This document shows positions 54,587 to 63,667 of a DNA stretch of 64,000 bases, one piece after another; position 1 is the first letter of the stretch, and each line of letters starts with the position of its first letter. Origin of the DNA: Bacteroidaceae bacterium. Lineage in GTDB: Bacteria; Bacteroidota; Bacteroidia; Bacteroidales; Bacteroidaceae. The position numbers were made by a program, and so were the translations under genes. The notes below the pieces were generated by a model. That model was given only the letters and a program-made list of their open reading frames with translations, did no database searches and was not told the origin of the DNA. The DNA lies in assembly GCA_024398475.1 (NCBI GenBank), contig JAKSJB010000007.1:1-64000 (forward strand), in the 5' to 3' direction.

Positions 54587-55657
54587 ATGGTATTCAATCA
54601 GTCAAAAATCAGAATCAAGGATATTGCGGAAATGGCAGGAGTCAGCGTAGGAACCGTTGACCGAGTCATTCATGGACGCAGTTGTGTGTCAAAACTCGCT
54701 CAGGAAAAGGTACAGAAGGTACTCGATGAAATCAATTATGTACCAAACCACTATGCCAGCGCATTGGCGAGCAACAAAGTTTATAAGATTGCCGCCATAT
54801 TGCCGATGCACAAGGAAGACAGTTATTGGGCACGTGTTGAAACAGGACTTTACGAAGGAGTAAAGCGATACACCGACTTCAAGTTGGCATTCAAGGTCTT
54901 CAGTTACGATCAGTTCAACGAGGAATCCTTTGAATCACAGTGCCGTAGCATCATGAACTATGAGCCATGTGCCGTCATCATAGGACCAATCTTCAACCAT
55001 AGGATTATGTCTAAGTTCACACGCAGGCTTGAAGACAGGGATATCCCATATTCATTGCTTGACTCCTATTGGGCAGACTTGAATCCAGTAACCTTCTACG
55101 GACAGGACGCACGTCGAAGCGGAGAGTTCTCTGCAAAGATAATACTGATGGCAGCAGCCGAACATAGGAAACTTGCCTTGTTCAAGATATTGGGTGAAGG
55201 ACGGGTAGCCAGCCGTCAGCAGTTGGAACGAGAAGAAGGATTCAGGGAATACGTGAAGAAACACAGTCCTGAAACCCAAATCATAGACCTAAACCTTTAT
55301 GCCTACGATAAGGAAGGAATGAAAGATTCCATGAAGCAATTCTTTACCGAAAATTCCGACATCAGATTCGGTCTTTCATTCAACTCCTCAATTCACGTAA
55401 TCGGCAATTTCCTCAAGGACAATATGCCAAATCATCCAAAAGTAACCCTTCTCGGCTATGATGCCATCGACAGCAACATGAGATGTATGCGCGACGGATA
55501 TGTCGATTTCCTCGTAGGTCAGCACCCACAGCACCAGGGCCTGAACTGTTTCCGAAGCATATTCAATTCATGCGTGCTCCACATGAAGCAAGAACCGCTC
55601 CATTATGTAGGAATCGAGTTGATTATGCCTGAAAACATGGACTTCTACAAGGATTGA
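54587..55657 (+). CDS. LacI-family transcriptional regulator
   Basis: 356 residues. N-terminal helix-turn-helix (RIKDIAEMAGVSVGTVDRVI) and hinge helix (NHYASALASNK), then a periplasmic-binding-protein-like sensor domain. VGTVDRV is a common variant of the LacI recognition helix in Bacteroidota. Divergent from kdgK-eda, so it probably controls them in response to KDG, a uronate or a phosphorylated intermediate. Two similar 14-bp sites lie in the shared gap. Confidence 0.9.
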   Translation: MVFNQSKIRIKDIAEMAGVSVGTVDRVIHGRSCVSKLAQEKVQKVLDEINYVPNHYASALASNKVYKIAAILPMHKEDSYWARVETGLYEGVKRYTDFKLAFKVFSYDQFNEESFESQCRSIMNYEPCAVIIGPIFNHRIMSKFTRRLEDRDIPYSLLDSYWADLNPVTFYGQDARRSGEFSAKIILMAAAEHRKLALFKILGEGRVASRQQLEREEGFREYVKKHSPETQIIDLNLYAYDKEGMKDSMKQFFTENSDIRFGLSFNSSIHVIGNFLKDNMPNHPKVTLLGYDAIDSNMRCMRDGYVDFLVGQHPQHQGLNCFRSIFNSCVLHMKQEPLHYVGIELIMPENMDFYKD

Positions 55658-55738
55658 TATCCGAAAAGACAGATTGATTGTTTTGTTTATCAGAATTGTT
55701 ATTTTATACAATAGACACATATTTTTTATTGAGCAGAC

Positions 55739-57763
55739 ATGTTTGACCTTATTTCCGATTTTGAACCTACAGGCGACCAACCCGAAGCCATCAGGCAACT
55801 GACCGAAGGCGTACACAACGGATTGCCTGCACAGGTACTGCTTGGAGTTACAGGTTCAGGTAAGACATTCACCATTGCAAATGTGATAAAGAACATCGGT
55901 CGCCCCACCCTCATTCTTAGCCACAACAAGACCCTTGCTCATCAGTTATATACGGAAATGAAGGCATTCTTCCCCAATAATGCCGTAGAATACTACGTCA
56001 GTTACTACGATTACTATCAGCCCGAGGCATATATACCCTCCACCGATACATACATAGAAAAGGATCTGGCAATCAATGAGGAAGTCGACCGTCTGCGGAT
56101 TGCAGCCACCCGCTCGTTGATGTCTGGCAGGAACGACATTGTAGTAGTGAGTTCCGTATCCTGCATCTACGGTATGGGTTCACCAGTAGATTTCTCCGAA
56201 AACATAATACCCATCAATGTAGGACAGTCAATCGACATCAATGTCTTTCTCCGCAAACTGGTTGACAGCCTGTATGTAAGAAACGACATAGAACTCACAC
56301 GAGGTCATTTCAGCGTCAAGGGCGAAGTCGTTGACATATACCTTGCATACGATGAAAGACTGCTCAGGGTATGTTTTGCATGGGACGAAATAGAAAGCAT
56401 ACAGGAAGTGGAACCCGATACCGGATATGTCATAAGCAATTACGATGACTACAAGATATATCCTGCCAATCTCTTCATGACCTCCAAGGAACGTACCCTT
56501 GAAGCAATCAGCAAGATACAGGACGACCTCGTGGAACGCATGCAGTTCTATGAAGAAATAGGTGATGAAGTCAAGAAGAACCTCATAGAGACAAGAGTCA
56601 CCAACGATCTCGAGATGATACGCGAGTTGGGACATTGTTCAGGAATAGAAAACTACAGTCGATACTTCGACGGACGCCAACCGGATGAACGCCCATACTG
56701 CCTTCTTGATTTCTTCCCGAAGGATTTCCTGCTCGTAGTAGACGAAAGCCATGAATCCGTACCACAGATACGGGCAATGTACGGAGGTGACAGAAGGCGT
56801 AAGCAGACATTGGTAGAATATGGTTACCGTCTGCCTGCAGCACTCGACAACCGTCCCCTCACCTTTGAAGAATTCGAGGAGATGACACCGCAGACCATAT
56901 ACATGAGTGCAACCCCAGCCGAATACGAACTGGAGAAGTCTGAAGGAGTGATAGTAGAACAGGTAATCCGCCCTACCGGATTGCTCGAACCAAAGATTGA
57001 GATACGTCCATGCGAAAATCAGGTCGACGACCTCATGGAAGAAATACAGGTTCGCATCGAGCGCAATGAGCGCGTACTCGTCACCACCCTCACCAAGCGA
57101 CAGGCAGAGGAACTCGTGGACTACCTTGTGCGTTACAACATAAGCTGCAACTATATACACTCCGACGTTGACACCTTCGAGCGAGTGGATATACTGCAGA
57201 AACTCCGACGGGGCGAATACGATGTAGTAGTAGGTGTGAATCTTCTGCGCGAAGGACTCGACCTGCCAGAAGTGTCGCTCGTAGCAATACTCGATGCCGA
57301 CAAGGAAGGTTTCCTGCGTAGTTACCGTTCGCTCACTCAAACTATAGGACGAGCAGCACGCAACCTCAACGGTATGGCAATCCTCTATGCCGACCGTATA
57401 ACCGACAGCATGCGAAAGACCATCGATGAAATGGAACGCAGAAGAACAAAACAACTGAAATACAACGAAGAGAACCATATCACTCCGGCACAGGTAAAGA
57501 AAGCACAGCAATGTCTCAGCGAAGGCAGACACGTGGACTATGTAGGAAAGGCATATATCGAGGAATCATTCCTGAAAGCAGCAGAAGACCCTATTGTAAG
57601 GCAGATGGACAGCGAACACCTCGACAAGGCAATAGAACACTCAAGGAAACTCATGCAGGAAGCAGCAAGAAAACTCGACTTCACACTCGCTGCACAATAC
57701 CGCGATGAAATGCTGAAACTCGAAGAAATCAGAGACGAAAAGAAAAGGAAGAAAAATGAATAG
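55739..57763 (+). CDS. uvrB: excinuclease ABC subunit B
   Basis: 674 residues, standard. Walker A GVTGSGKTFT, the damage-verifying beta-hairpin (YYDYYQPEAYIPSTDTYIEK), helicase motifs (VDESHES; VGVNLLREGLDLPEV; QTIGRAARN) and a C-terminal UVR domain. It acts with UvrA and UvrC in nucleotide excision repair. Its end overlaps the next gene by 8 bp. Confidence 0.98.
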   Translation: MFDLISDFEPTGDQPEAIRQLTEGVHNGLPAQVLLGVTGSGKTFTIANVIKNIGRPTLILSHNKTLAHQLYTEMKAFFPNNAVEYYVSYYDYYQPEAYIPSTDTYIEKDLAINEEVDRLRIAATRSLMSGRNDIVVVSSVSCIYGMGSPVDFSENIIPINVGQSIDINVFLRKLVDSLYVRNDIELTRGHFSVKGEVVDIYLAYDERLLRVCFAWDEIESIQEVEPDTGYVISNYDDYKIYPANLFMTSKERTLEAISKIQDDLVERMQFYEEIGDEVKKNLIETRVTNDLEMIRELGHCSGIENYSRYFDGRQPDERPYCLLDFFPKDFLLVVDESHESVPQIRAMYGGDRRRKQTLVEYGYRLPAALDNRPLTFEEFEEMTPQTIYMSATPAEYELEKSEGVIVEQVIRPTGLLEPKIEIRPCENQVDDLMEEIQVRIERNERVLVTTLTKRQAEELVDYLVRYNISCNYIHSDVDTFERVDILQKLRRGEYDVVVGVNLLREGLDLPEVSLVAILDADKEGFLRSYRSLTQTIGRAARNLNGMAILYADRITDSMRKTIDEMERRRTKQLKYNEENHITPAQVKKAQQCLSEGRHVDYVGKAYIEESFLKAAEDPIVRQMDSEHLDKAIEHSRKLMQEAARKLDFTLAAQYRDEMLKLEEIRDEKKRKKNE

Positions 57764-58718
57764 CATAAGACGTATCATATTGTTCATCAAGAACTGGACC
57801 CTACCCATATCGATGATAACAGGTGTAGTTTCATATTTCGTATATGTAAGCATACCCGAACTCGATGATACCCATGCAATGATGAACGATGTAGTGAATT
57901 TCGTACAACCATCGCTGATCTTCATGATGTTGCTTTTGGCATTCTGCAAGGTCAATCCACGTGAACTGCGTCCCCATCGTTGGCAACTGAAACTACTGGC
58001 AATACAAGCCCTGTCGTTCACCTTGATGGCAATCCCTATAATCCTCTATCCCAAACTACCCGGAAGAGTAATCATTGAAAGCGCCATGGTGTGCATGATT
58101 TGTCCCACAGCAACGGCAGCATCCGTCGTAACAGGAAAACTCAACGGGAACGGAAGTACCGTAGTGAGTTACACATGCGTCATCAACCTGGTAGCAGCAT
58201 TGCTCATTCCGTCCATAGTACCCCTCCTTCACAGCACCGCCACAACACTCGGATTCACAGAATCCTTCACCATAATAATCGGACGCGTGTTCCCGTTGCT
58301 CATGATGCCACTTCTGCTCGCATTTATTCTGCGCTACCTGTTTCCACGAGTCCACCGCTATCTGGTAAGCATAAGTGGATTGGCGTTCTACATGTGGGCA
58401 GTAGCCCTTGCCCTCGCCATAGCCGTCACCACCAAGGCAATCGTACACAGTCACGAAGAAATGTGGGAATACGTTGGCATAGCATTGGCATCAGCCCTGT
58501 GCTGCCTCATCCAGTTTGGTTTGGGACGAATCATCGGCAGGCACCACGGCGACAGAATAGCAGGAGCCCAGAGTCTTGGACAGAAGAACACCGCATTTGC
58601 CATTTGGATGGCATACACATTCATGAATCCAGTGACAGCCCTCGCCGGCGGATTCTACAGCGTTTGGCATAATATAATCAATTCATATCAGTTATGGAAA
58701 GCAAGAAAAAAACATTAA
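57756..58718 (+). CDS. bile acid:sodium symporter (BASS) family transporter
   Basis: 320 residues, about nine or ten helices. CPTATAASVVTGKLNGN and the later GAQSLGQKNTAFAIWMAY fit the two crossover regions of BASS transporters. It may move an organic anion with Na+; substrate unknown. The start overlaps uvrB by 8 bp and the end overlaps the next gene by 25 bp. Confidence 0.82.
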   Translation: MNSIRRIILFIKNWTLPISMITGVVSYFVYVSIPELDDTHAMMNDVVNFVQPSLIFMMLLLAFCKVNPRELRPHRWQLKLLAIQALSFTLMAIPIILYPKLPGRVIIESAMVCMICPTATAASVVTGKLNGNGSTVVSYTCVINLVAALLIPSIVPLLHSTATTLGFTESFTIIIGRVFPLLMMPLLLAFILRYLFPRVHRYLVSISGLAFYMWAVALALAIAVTTKAIVHSHEEMWEYVGIALASALCCLIQFGLGRIIGRHHGDRIAGAQSLGQKNTAFAIWMAYTFMNPVTALAGGFYSVWHNIINSYQLWKARKKH

Positions 58719-60022
58719 TCCTATTTCTGGCACTCATGTGCATGACAGCCACAGCAGTACAGGCACAGACAGAAGACAAAGTACTCAACCGCTACACCGA
58801 CTCCCTGTTGGTATATCGTAATCTAGTAAACGACAGTATAGCAAGGATACTTCAGCAGTCATATATAGGTTCCGACAGCGACAGCATAGTGCAGAACAAC
58901 GTCACACCAAGTCTTTACCGACTTATCGGCCCCTCCACATACTACGATGAAGTCACCCATAGCATACTCCGACTCGAACCAACCACCACGGAAGAACCCA
59001 TAGATACAGCCATCTACGGAAAACTTATGAAAATGTATCTGGAACATCCCTCGTCAGTGAAATACTACAAGCGGCAGTTCAATGAAGAAAACCTAATATC
59101 CGCCGAACCAACTGATTCCAAGCAGGAACTCAAGAACGCCATTTCCGAACAGATGCCCGACGTAGATGACGTAGCAGAAGTTTCGGATGACATCAACATA
59201 GACCTCACCATCAAGAAACCGAACTTCTGGAAGCGCACAGGAAGTTTTGCCTTGCAGTTTCAGCAGAACTACTTCTCCGACAATTGGTACAAGGGAGGCA
59301 ACAACAACCAGACAATGCTCGCCACCATACTCCTTCAGGCAAACTACGACGACACAAAACGGGTGACATGGGAAAACAGACTCGACATGCGACTCGGATT
59401 CGTCACCACCACCTCTGATTCCTGCCACACATTTCTCACAAACAACGATAAACTCAATCTGCAGTCAAAAGTAGGAATAAAGACCACCAAGAACTGGTAC
59501 TATACCGTATCTGCAGAAGCCAACACCCAGTTCATGCCAGGCTACAAGAGCAACAACCGACTTAAGTTCTCCGACTTCATGGCACCGCTCGACGTGTACG
59601 TCTCAACCGGTATGGACTTCAAGCCAACATTCAAGAACGGTAACACACTCAGTATAGCCATACTCCCATTCTCATTCAAGTGGAGATATATAGATACCGA
59701 CAATCTGAACATACATCAGGTATACAACATGGTAGGCAAACGCCATACTGAAGACTATGGTTCACGACTCGAACTGAACTGCAAGGTACAGATTTGCAAG
59801 AACTTCACATGGAAATGCCGATCCTACTACTTCACCTCCTACAAGTACTCGGAAGCCGAACTCGAGAACACCCTGTCATTCGCATTCTCCAAATACATTT
59901 CATCAGAAGTCTATACCCTCTGGCGATTCGATGACAACCGCGGTCCCAACTTCTATGACGACAACATCGGTTACTTCCAGTTCAAGGAATACATGACACT
60001 CGGACTCAAATACGACTTTTAA
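58694..60022 (+). CDS. DUF3078-type outer-membrane beta-barrel protein
   Basis: 442 residues with a signal peptide (cleavage after VQAQ). The second half has repeated amphipathic strands (FALQFQQNYFSDNWYKGG, WYYTVSAEANTQFMPG) and ends in F (LGLKYDF), as outer-membrane barrels do. NYFSDNWYKGG is typical of DUF3078. Function unknown. Starts within the BASS gene, so translation may be coupled. Confidence 0.75.
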   Translation: MESKKKTLILFLALMCMTATAVQAQTEDKVLNRYTDSLLVYRNLVNDSIARILQQSYIGSDSDSIVQNNVTPSLYRLIGPSTYYDEVTHSILRLEPTTTEEPIDTAIYGKLMKMYLEHPSSVKYYKRQFNEENLISAEPTDSKQELKNAISEQMPDVDDVAEVSDDINIDLTIKKPNFWKRTGSFALQFQQNYFSDNWYKGGNNNQTMLATILLQANYDDTKRVTWENRLDMRLGFVTTTSDSCHTFLTNNDKLNLQSKVGIKTTKNWYYTVSAEANTQFMPGYKSNNRLKFSDFMAPLDVYVSTGMDFKPTFKNGNTLSIAILPFSFKWRYIDTDNLNIHQVYNMVGKRHTEDYGSRLELNCKVQICKNFTWKCRSYYFTSYKYSEAELENTLSFAFSKYISSEVYTLWRFDDNRGPNFYDDNIGYFQFKEYMTLGLKYDF

Positions 60023-60035
60023 AATAATATACAAA

Positions 60036-60503
60036 ATGAACTATAACGAATCAGTTGAATATCTCAACAAAATTACTGATAACCTTATCGTACGCATAGG
60101 TGGTCAGTTGACAGACGCTAATATGGACATGCTTTCCATCGACGAACATATAATGCTTGCCTATCGTTACCTACGCGACGAGGTGATGGAGGGCGGTTTT
60201 ATTCAACTCATACAGAATGGTTACGGACCATACGTGTTGCTTGGTCCTTTTCCTATGCTCATGAAGAAGGAACTTGAACTGAAGGACTTCGGTAAACTCC
60301 TGTATAATGCCTTGCATGAATATAAGATACATCGTGAGGAACTGGAAGCCGACAAGAGTGAGGAAGAGTTCATGGCTCAATATGAGCAGATGGAGAAACT
60401 CAACGAACTAGGTGATGACTATCTCGACGACTTCGAGGAAGAGGTAACGATTGCCGTTGCCGAATATTTTGCTGAAAAAAATGCCATTCAGCAAAAATCC
60501 TAA
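60036..60503 (+). CDS. DUF4375 (DMP19-like) protein
   Basis: 155 residues, cytosolic, acidic. DEVMEGGFIQLIQNGYG resembles the DUF4375/DMP19 core (x-x-EVxNGGFxQ). C-terminal part rich in Glu and helical. Function unknown; starts 13 bp after the barrel gene. Confidence 0.75.
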   Translation: MNYNESVEYLNKITDNLIVRIGGQLTDANMDMLSIDEHIMLAYRYLRDEVMEGGFIQLIQNGYGPYVLLGPFPMLMKKELELKDFGKLLYNALHEYKIHREELEADKSEEEFMAQYEQMEKLNELGDDYLDDFEEEVTIAVAEYFAEKNAIQQKS

Positions 60504-60517
60504 AGAAAAACCTTCAA

Positions 60518-61099
60518 TCAATAACCGTATAGGTGGTTTTTCCTAATGTATTTCAGAACAGATGGAGTGAGCATGTCGGTCTTCTGATGATTGCGTATTT
60601 CGGTACTGCTGACATCGTATAGCGGTGTTTCGACGACACTTACCCGTTCCGACAGTTTTTCGGGTACTACAATTTCGCACCCTGGACGTCTATAGACCAT
60701 CAGGGGATAGTTCTCAATGATTTCTTCCGACTTATACCATCTTCCGAACCGTTCCCAGTTGTCTGCTCCTATCACAAGGCAGAACTGATGCTGCGGATAT
60801 GTGGCTGACAGTTCGGTTAAAGTAGTTATGGTGTATGATGGGACAGGCAGATGGCTTTCGAAATCTGATACCCATATTCCTGCAATTCCCTTGCATGCCA
60901 GTTTTGCCATCTTCAGCCTATGGGTATATTCTGAAATGTCAAGACTTTCACTTGTTGAATCATTTCGTTTCAAGGGATTCTGTGGACTTACCATCAACCA
61001 TACTTCATCTACCAATCCCTGCTCTATCAATGAATGGGCAAGATTGATATGCCCTAAATGTATGGGATTGAAGGAACCTCCGTAGATTGCAATTTTCAT
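60518..61099 (-). CDS. nadD: nicotinate-nucleotide adenylyltransferase
   Basis: 193 residues; GGSFNPIHLGHINLAHSL nucleotide motif near the N terminus and the late SSTEIRNHQK motif. It makes deamido-NAD from nicotinate mononucleotide. 25 bp after gmk; the 14-bp gap to the convergent DUF4375 gene and the nadD end hold GAAAAACC/GGTTTTTC arms (60505-60542), maybe a weak shared hairpin. Confidence 0.96.
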   Translation of the reverse strand: MKIAIYGGSFNPIHLGHINLAHSLIEQGLVDEVWLMVSPQNPLKRNDSTSESLDISEYTHRLKMAKLACKGIAGIWVSDFESHLPVPSYTITTLTELSATYPQHQFCLVIGADNWERFGRWYKSEEIIENYPLMVYRRPGCEIVVPEKLSERVSVVETPLYDVSSTEIRNHQKTDMLTPSVLKYIRKNHLYGY

Positions 61100-61124
61100 C
61101 TTGAAAGGAAATGGCTTGTATGAA

Positions 61125-61691
61125 TTAGTCCTTTAGAAATTTGCTGATTATTTCGAATACTTGTTTCTTTGCGGTTTCAAGGTCGTCGTTCACTACCTGA
61201 CAGTCAAAGTTATCAGCCTGACTGATTTCGTATTCGGCACGTGCTATTCGTTGGTCAATTACTTCGGGAGCATCAGTTCCTCGGTTCTCCAAACGGTTGC
61301 GAAGGGTTTGTATGCTTGGTGGCATAATGAATATGCTGAGTGCCTGATTTCCATAATGTTTCTTAATGCGCATTCCTCCGTTGACATCAACGTCGAACAC
61401 CACATTCTGTCCGGCTTCCAACTGACTTTCAACCTGTGATTTCAACGTACCGTAAAAGCGGTCAGTATATACTTCCTCGTATTCCACGAAATCGTCATTC
61501 TGTATATGGCTGCGGAATTCTTCCGGAGAGATAAAGAAGTATTCTACTCCGTTCTTTTCTTCGCCTCGTGGTGCACGGGTAGTTGTGGAGATTGAGAAAT
61601 GAAGATTCAATTCCAATCCCATTAGGTAATTGATGATAGTGGATTTGCCTGTGCCTGATGGCGCACAGAATATTATAAGTTTTCCTCGCAT
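61125..61691 (-). CDS. gmk: guanylate kinase
   Basis: 188 residues; P-loop FCAPSGTGKSTI, GMP-binding STTTRAPRGEEKNGVEYFFI region (STTTRAPRGEEKNG), and the lid segment. It turns GMP into GDP. It sits between yicC and nadD, a common order in Bacteroidota. Confidence 0.97.
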   Translation of the reverse strand: MRGKLIIFCAPSGTGKSTIINYLMGLELNLHFSISTTTRAPRGEEKNGVEYFFISPEEFRSHIQNDDFVEYEEVYTDRFYGTLKSQVESQLEAGQNVVFDVDVNGGMRIKKHYGNQALSIFIMPPSIQTLRNRLENRGTDAPEVIDQRIARAEYEISQADNFDCQVVNDDLETAKKQVFEIISKFLKD

Positions 61692-61704
61692 AAAAATAGT
61701 AGAT

Positions 61705-61792
61705 TTGGAGTTAAAGAAGTTAAAGGGAGTTAAGGAGAGATAAGGAGAAGTCTCCTGTCTACTTAACTCCTGTCTACTGTCTACTTAACTCC
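61705..61792. repeat. GGAGTTAAAG repeat, copy 2, with inverted CTTAACTCC words
   Basis: GGAGTTAAAG, AAGTTAAAG, GGAGTTAAGG in one direction (61706-61738), then GTCTACTTAACTCCT twice (61757-61793, with an extra GTCTACT). This fills the yicC-gmk gap. A shorter copy is at 26981-27003. Confidence 0.65.
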
Positions 61793-61800
61793 TGACATTA

Positions 61801-62682
61801 TTACATTACATTCAGGACTTGCTCCTTGATTTGTTCAAGTTCGTCCTTCATCTTGACTACGATGTTCTGCATTTCTGCATGATTTGACTTGGAACCGGTG
61901 GTATTGATTTCACGTCCCATTTCCTGTGCTATGAAACCCAGTTTCTTTCCCTGTCCATGACCATCCTGCATAGTCTCCATGAAATACTTGAGATGATTGG
62001 ACAGACGTTGCTTTTCCTCGTTGATGTCAAGTTTTTCGATGTAGTAGATCATTTCCTGCTCAAGTCGGTTCTTGTCGTAATCCACGGAGAGTGTCTTTTC
62101 GAGGACATCGGTGATTCTCTGACGGATTTTTTCCACACGTTCCTTTTCAAATGGTTCGATGCTTGCCAGAAGGTTTCCTATGTTTTCGATATTCTGGGTG
62201 AACTTCTTCGACAATGCAACTCCTTCCTGCTTACGGAATTCCACGAGTTGAGCCACGGCTTGTTCTACGGCTGTACGAGCCTGCAACCATTCTTCATCGG
62301 AAAGTTCCTCGACTTCGTTCTTGGATACTACATCCGGCATGCGTTGGAGGATACTTACCCATTCATGAGGCTGTGGTTCGGCTATACCCGTTGCTTCGCA
62401 TATTTCTTTCAACTGGCGGTAGTATGTGAGCATGGCATCCTTGTTGAGTGAAACGTCGGATGACATATTCTCTTTCTCTACCCAGAGATTGAATTCCACC
62501 TTGCCACGCTCCAACTGCTGTGCGATATATGAACGGATATCCATTTCCTTATCTCTATATACCGGTGCAATGCGGGTTGAAAGGTCGAGAGCCTTACTGT
62601 TGAGAGACTTGATTTCTGCGTGGATTTTCTTGTTTCCGAATTGTGCTACGCTTTTGCCGTAGCCAGTCATTGATTGTATCAT
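61801..62682 (-). CDS. YicC family endoribonuclease
   Basis: 293 residues from ATG 62682 (MIQSMTGYGKS, the classic YicC start; an ATG at 62709 adds nine unlikely residues). LNSKALDLSTRIAP and, at the end, EMGREINTTGSKSNHAEMQ (two conserved motif regions) are diagnostic. Family members cut RNA. Minus -7 TAACTTTG at 62744-62751. Likely operon yicC-gmk-nadD. Confidence 0.92.
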   Translation of the reverse strand: MIQSMTGYGKSVAQFGNKKIHAEIKSLNSKALDLSTRIAPVYRDKEMDIRSYIAQQLERGKVEFNLWVEKENMSSDVSLNKDAMLTYYRQLKEICEATGIAEPQPHEWVSILQRMPDVVSKNEVEELSDEEWLQARTAVEQAVAQLVEFRKQEGVALSKKFTQNIENIGNLLASIEPFEKERVEKIRQRITDVLEKTLSVDYDKNRLEQEMIYYIEKLDINEEKQRLSNHLKYFMETMQDGHGQGKKLGFIAQEMGREINTTGSKSNHAEMQNIVVKMKDELEQIKEQVLNVM

Positions 62683-62743
62683 TGCGTGAAAATTTCTGAT
62701 TGGAGACATACGTGGATTGTATATCTGCTGTTTTTTATCGGCG

Positions 62744-62751
62744 CAAAGTTA
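62744..62751 (-). promoter_or_regulatory. -7 box TAACTTTG for yicC-gmk-nadD
   Basis: Minus strand, 62 bp before the yicC ATG. Confidence 0.45.
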
Positions 62752-62835
62752 CAAAATTAAAATGATAACGAACCAGAAAATACATACAAATGGTAAAAAG
62801 TTATGGTTAATGCTGTGGTTGTCGTTTTATTTTCG

Positions 62836-62843
62836 TACCTTTG
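62836..62843 (+). promoter_or_regulatory. -7 box TACCTTTG for tsaB
   Basis: 23 bp before the ATG; GTGG/TTG-rich -33 region is not exact. Confidence 0.5.
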
Positions 62844-62865
62844 CGCACTATAAATTCGGATTATC

Positions 62866-63597
62866 ATGTCGTGTATATTACATATAGAAACATCAACAGA
62901 TGAATGTTCGGTTGCCGTCAGTCAGGACGGTGCCAATATTTTCTTTGAGACAGTAGAAGATAAAGCCTCCGATTCGAATGGCCGTTCACGAGGTGGAGGT
63001 AAGGCTCAGCAACTTGGAACGCTTGTGGACCATGCCCTTTCATTCACCGACAACCATGCCATTCCGTTTGATGCCGTTGCCGTAAGCAGCGGTCCTGGTT
63101 CCTATACAGGATTGAGAATAGGTGTTTCGATGGCAAAGGGAATTTGCTACGGACGCAACCTCAAACTGCTGTCGCTCCCCACCCTTCAGATTATGTGTGT
63201 GCCGGTATTGCTCTGTCACGCCGACGAACTTCCGGAAAATGCCTTGCTCTGTCCTATGATTGACGCAAGGAGAATGGAAGTATATACCGCTCTTTATGAC
63301 CGTGCCTTGAAATCGGAAATGGACGTAAAGCCAATGGTAATTGAAGGAAGTTCATTTGCTGATATCCTTGAATCCCGTCCGATATATTTTTTCGGCAACG
63401 GAAGCGACAAGTGCAGGGACATTATCAACCACCCGAACGCTCACTTCATCGAAGGTATTCAGCCATTGGCTAAATGGATGAGTCCTCTTGCCGAGAAGGC
63501 TCATGCAAGGGAGGAATTCCAGGATGTCGCCTATTTTGAACCGTTCTACCTGAAGGAGTTTGTTGCTGTCAAGTCGCGCAATCTACTCGATGTGTGA
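62866..63597 (+). CDS. tsaB: tRNA t6A synthesis protein TsaB
   Basis: 243 residues of the ASKHA fold: N-terminal LHIETSTDECSVAV, SSGPGSYTGLRIGVSMAKG, LCPMIDARRMEVYTA. With TsaD and TsaE it places threonylcarbamoyl on A37 of ANN-decoding tRNAs. Length is normal. Confidence 0.95.
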   Translation: MSCILHIETSTDECSVAVSQDGANIFFETVEDKASDSNGRSRGGGKAQQLGTLVDHALSFTDNHAIPFDAVAVSSGPGSYTGLRIGVSMAKGICYGRNLKLLSLPTLQIMCVPVLLCHADELPENALLCPMIDARRMEVYTALYDRALKSEMDVKPMVIEGSSFADILESRPIYFFGNGSDKCRDIINHPNAHFIEGIQPLAKWMSPLAEKAHAREEFQDVAYFEPFYLKEFVAVKSRNLLDV

Positions 63598-63667
63598 TAT
63601 ATAATTACTTGCATTTTGTTTCTCACGAGACTTTTTCACATACATCAATAACGAAATATATTTCCAA

